Of a DNA stretch of 64,000 nt, positions 63,515 to 64,000 are shown in pieces. The notes under the pieces are model-generated. The model was given only the letters and a program-made list of their open reading frames with translations, was not told the origin of the DNA and made no database searches. The DNA comes from Auanema rhodensis (lineage: Eukaryota; Nematoda; Chromadorea; Rhabditida; Rhabditidae). The stretch spans positions 1,550,001 through 1,614,000 of the forward strand of contig OZ059899.1 in assembly GCA_964057225.1 (NCBI GenBank), written 5' to 3'. Position numbers and translations under genes: made by a program. Numbering within the stretch: the stretch's first letter is position 1; every line of letters starts with the position of its first letter.

Positions 63515-63865
63515 TGAGAAACGCTCAATACAAAAACTAGTTATGATCGTTTGAAAAATGATGCATTAGTGTATGTTGAGTTTCCATGTACACTCAACAT
63601 TGCTTCCAAAAACATTTTGACAAAAATTTTTTCGAAAAATTTCAAAATAATTTAGCAAAAAGTAGATGTTTTTAGATTCCTTTTTTCAAGGCAAAGACGA
63701 TGGACAATGTTATTCAACAAAAAAATTAATTCTTCAGGGTGAAAATCGAGGATATAAGTGTGAACTTATATCAGTTGATATCTCGGTGCATTTTTAAGCT
63801 AGCGCAAATCTGATAACACAGATCGACGCAGCTTAAAAATCCGCATCGAATGCACTATACTACAT

Positions 63866-64000
63866 TGAGAAACGCTTAATACAAAAATTAGTAATGATCG
63901 TTTGAAAAATGATGCATTAGTGTATGTTGAGTTTCCATGTACACTCAACATTGCTTCCAAAAACATTTTGACAAAAATTTTTTCGAAAAATTTCAAAATA
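63866..64000. repeat. Partial monomer M183 cut by the window edge
   Basis: This is the first 135 bases of a TTAAT monomer with p28 A, the type that follows a CTCAAT/TTAATTC monomer in both 8-monomer HORs. The array clearly continues to the right. Confidence 0.95.

Larger units (their letters stand above)
1..64000. repeat. Satellite DNA array, 351-bp monomer, about 182.4 copies
   Basis: Every stretch of the window is the same unit repeated head to tail. The motif TGAGAAACGC (or TGAGAGACGC) recurs at 1, 352, 703, 1054 and so on to 63866, at 351-base steps except for one 350-bp and eight 349-bp monomers. Neither array end is present and I found no insertion of foreign sequence. The consensus is about 31% G+C (53 C and 57 G by hand count). 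Such long uniform tandem arrays are characteristic of centromeric or pericentromeric heterochromatin; that location here is inference. A length of 351 bp is about two nucleosome repeats. The family is not one I can name. Confidence 0.98.
40014..64000. repeat. Domain IV (M115-M183): TTATTTC variant domain
   Basis: From M115 on, TTATTTC at p212 appears for the first time and CTTTTTTC becomes the main state at p166. CAAT at p86, CAGAAT, CTAAT, TTATTCC, CATTATAC and CACTAAAC are all absent. New markers appear in steps: CTTCATTC (40365), TAGGAAAAAG (40716), GATATATC (42120), CTCAATACAAAAACTAG (43875), p28 A (49491) and the 349-bp form (51597). There are no genes in this stretch. Confidence 0.85.

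Noticed and set aside
49424-63996. Eighteen copies of a 65-codon minus-strand open frame as a tandem gene family
   Set aside because: Each lies at the same place in the satellite monomer, exists only because one stop codon is mutated, starts at TTG, overlaps hairpins P1, P2, P4 and P5, and shows no recognisable protein feature. Changes inside it are the same subtype changes seen in monomers where the frame is closed.
1-64000. CRISPR-like repeat array
   Set aside because: There are no unique spacers: the whole 351-bp unit is repeated, and no cas-like genes are present.
1-64000. Ribosomal, 5S, histone or other tandem gene cluster
   Set aside because: No monomer contains conserved RNA-gene or long coding sequence, and all six frames are interrupted at least once per monomer.
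1-64000. Transposable element origin or insertion
   Set aside because: There are no terminal inverted or long terminal repeats, target-site duplications, transposase or reverse-transcriptase frames, or breaks in the 351-base phase beyond nine small deletions.
1-64000. Telomeric repeats or an array-chromosome arm junction
   Set aside because: There are no TTAGG/TTAGGG-type runs and no unique flanking DNA. The array runs off both window ends.

Overview
The whole 64,000-base window is one uninterrupted head-to-tail satellite DNA array. The repeat unit is 351 bp. I count 182 complete monomers plus a 135-base partial monomer at the right edge (M1 starts at 1, partial M183 at 63866). Spacing stays at 351 apart from one 350-bp monomer (29485-29834) and eight 349-bp monomers between 51597 and 63514; together these give the 17-base deficit against 182 x 351. 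There are no convincing genes, RNA genes, transposons, CRISPR arrays or unique sequence. Monomer positions below (p1-p351) are numbered from the TGAGAAACGC motif.

The organism is a eukaryote. Long homogeneous satellite with higher-order repeats is typical of centromeric or pericentromeric heterochromatin. By hand count the consensus is about 31% G+C with 12 CpG per 351 bp against about 8.6 expected, so CpG is not depleted. An AT-rich satellite without CpG decay fits an insect or another invertebrate with little DNA methylation better than a vertebrate or plant, but I do not recognise the family and cannot name a species.

Layout by variant content. (I) 1-20358: four monomer types A-B-C-D form a 1404-bp higher-order repeat (HOR), mixed with a second group carrying GATCC at p35 and CAAT at p86. 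(II) 20359-31238: mostly monomers with CTTTATTC at p166-173, many with AAAATTCC at p322-328, and a 5-monomer tandem duplication. (III) 31239-40013: a 3-monomer HOR (E-F-G, 1053 bp) plus a duplicated block 12 monomers apart. (IV) 40014-64000: a different variant set (TTATTTC at p212-218, CACTATAC throughout, no CAAT) arranged in 3-, 5-, 9- and finally 8-monomer HORs. The last 6.8 kb holds two almost identical 2806-bp copies followed by a rearranged third start.

Each monomer carries five dyad-symmetric elements. The largest is a 51-base compound hairpin (p276-326) inside a 70-base dyad, and another is a 9-bp stem capped by a GNRA-type tetraloop (p237-258). The segment p36-129 is almost invariant, whereas a few sites near p167-173 and p215-217 carry most subtype differences. 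Those differences let the history of unequal crossing-over be read: chimeric monomers, block duplications and changes of HOR length. A 65-codon minus-strand frame recurs in the right-hand quarter only because one substitution (p28 T to A, or p27 T to G) removes a stop codon; I do not regard it as a gene.
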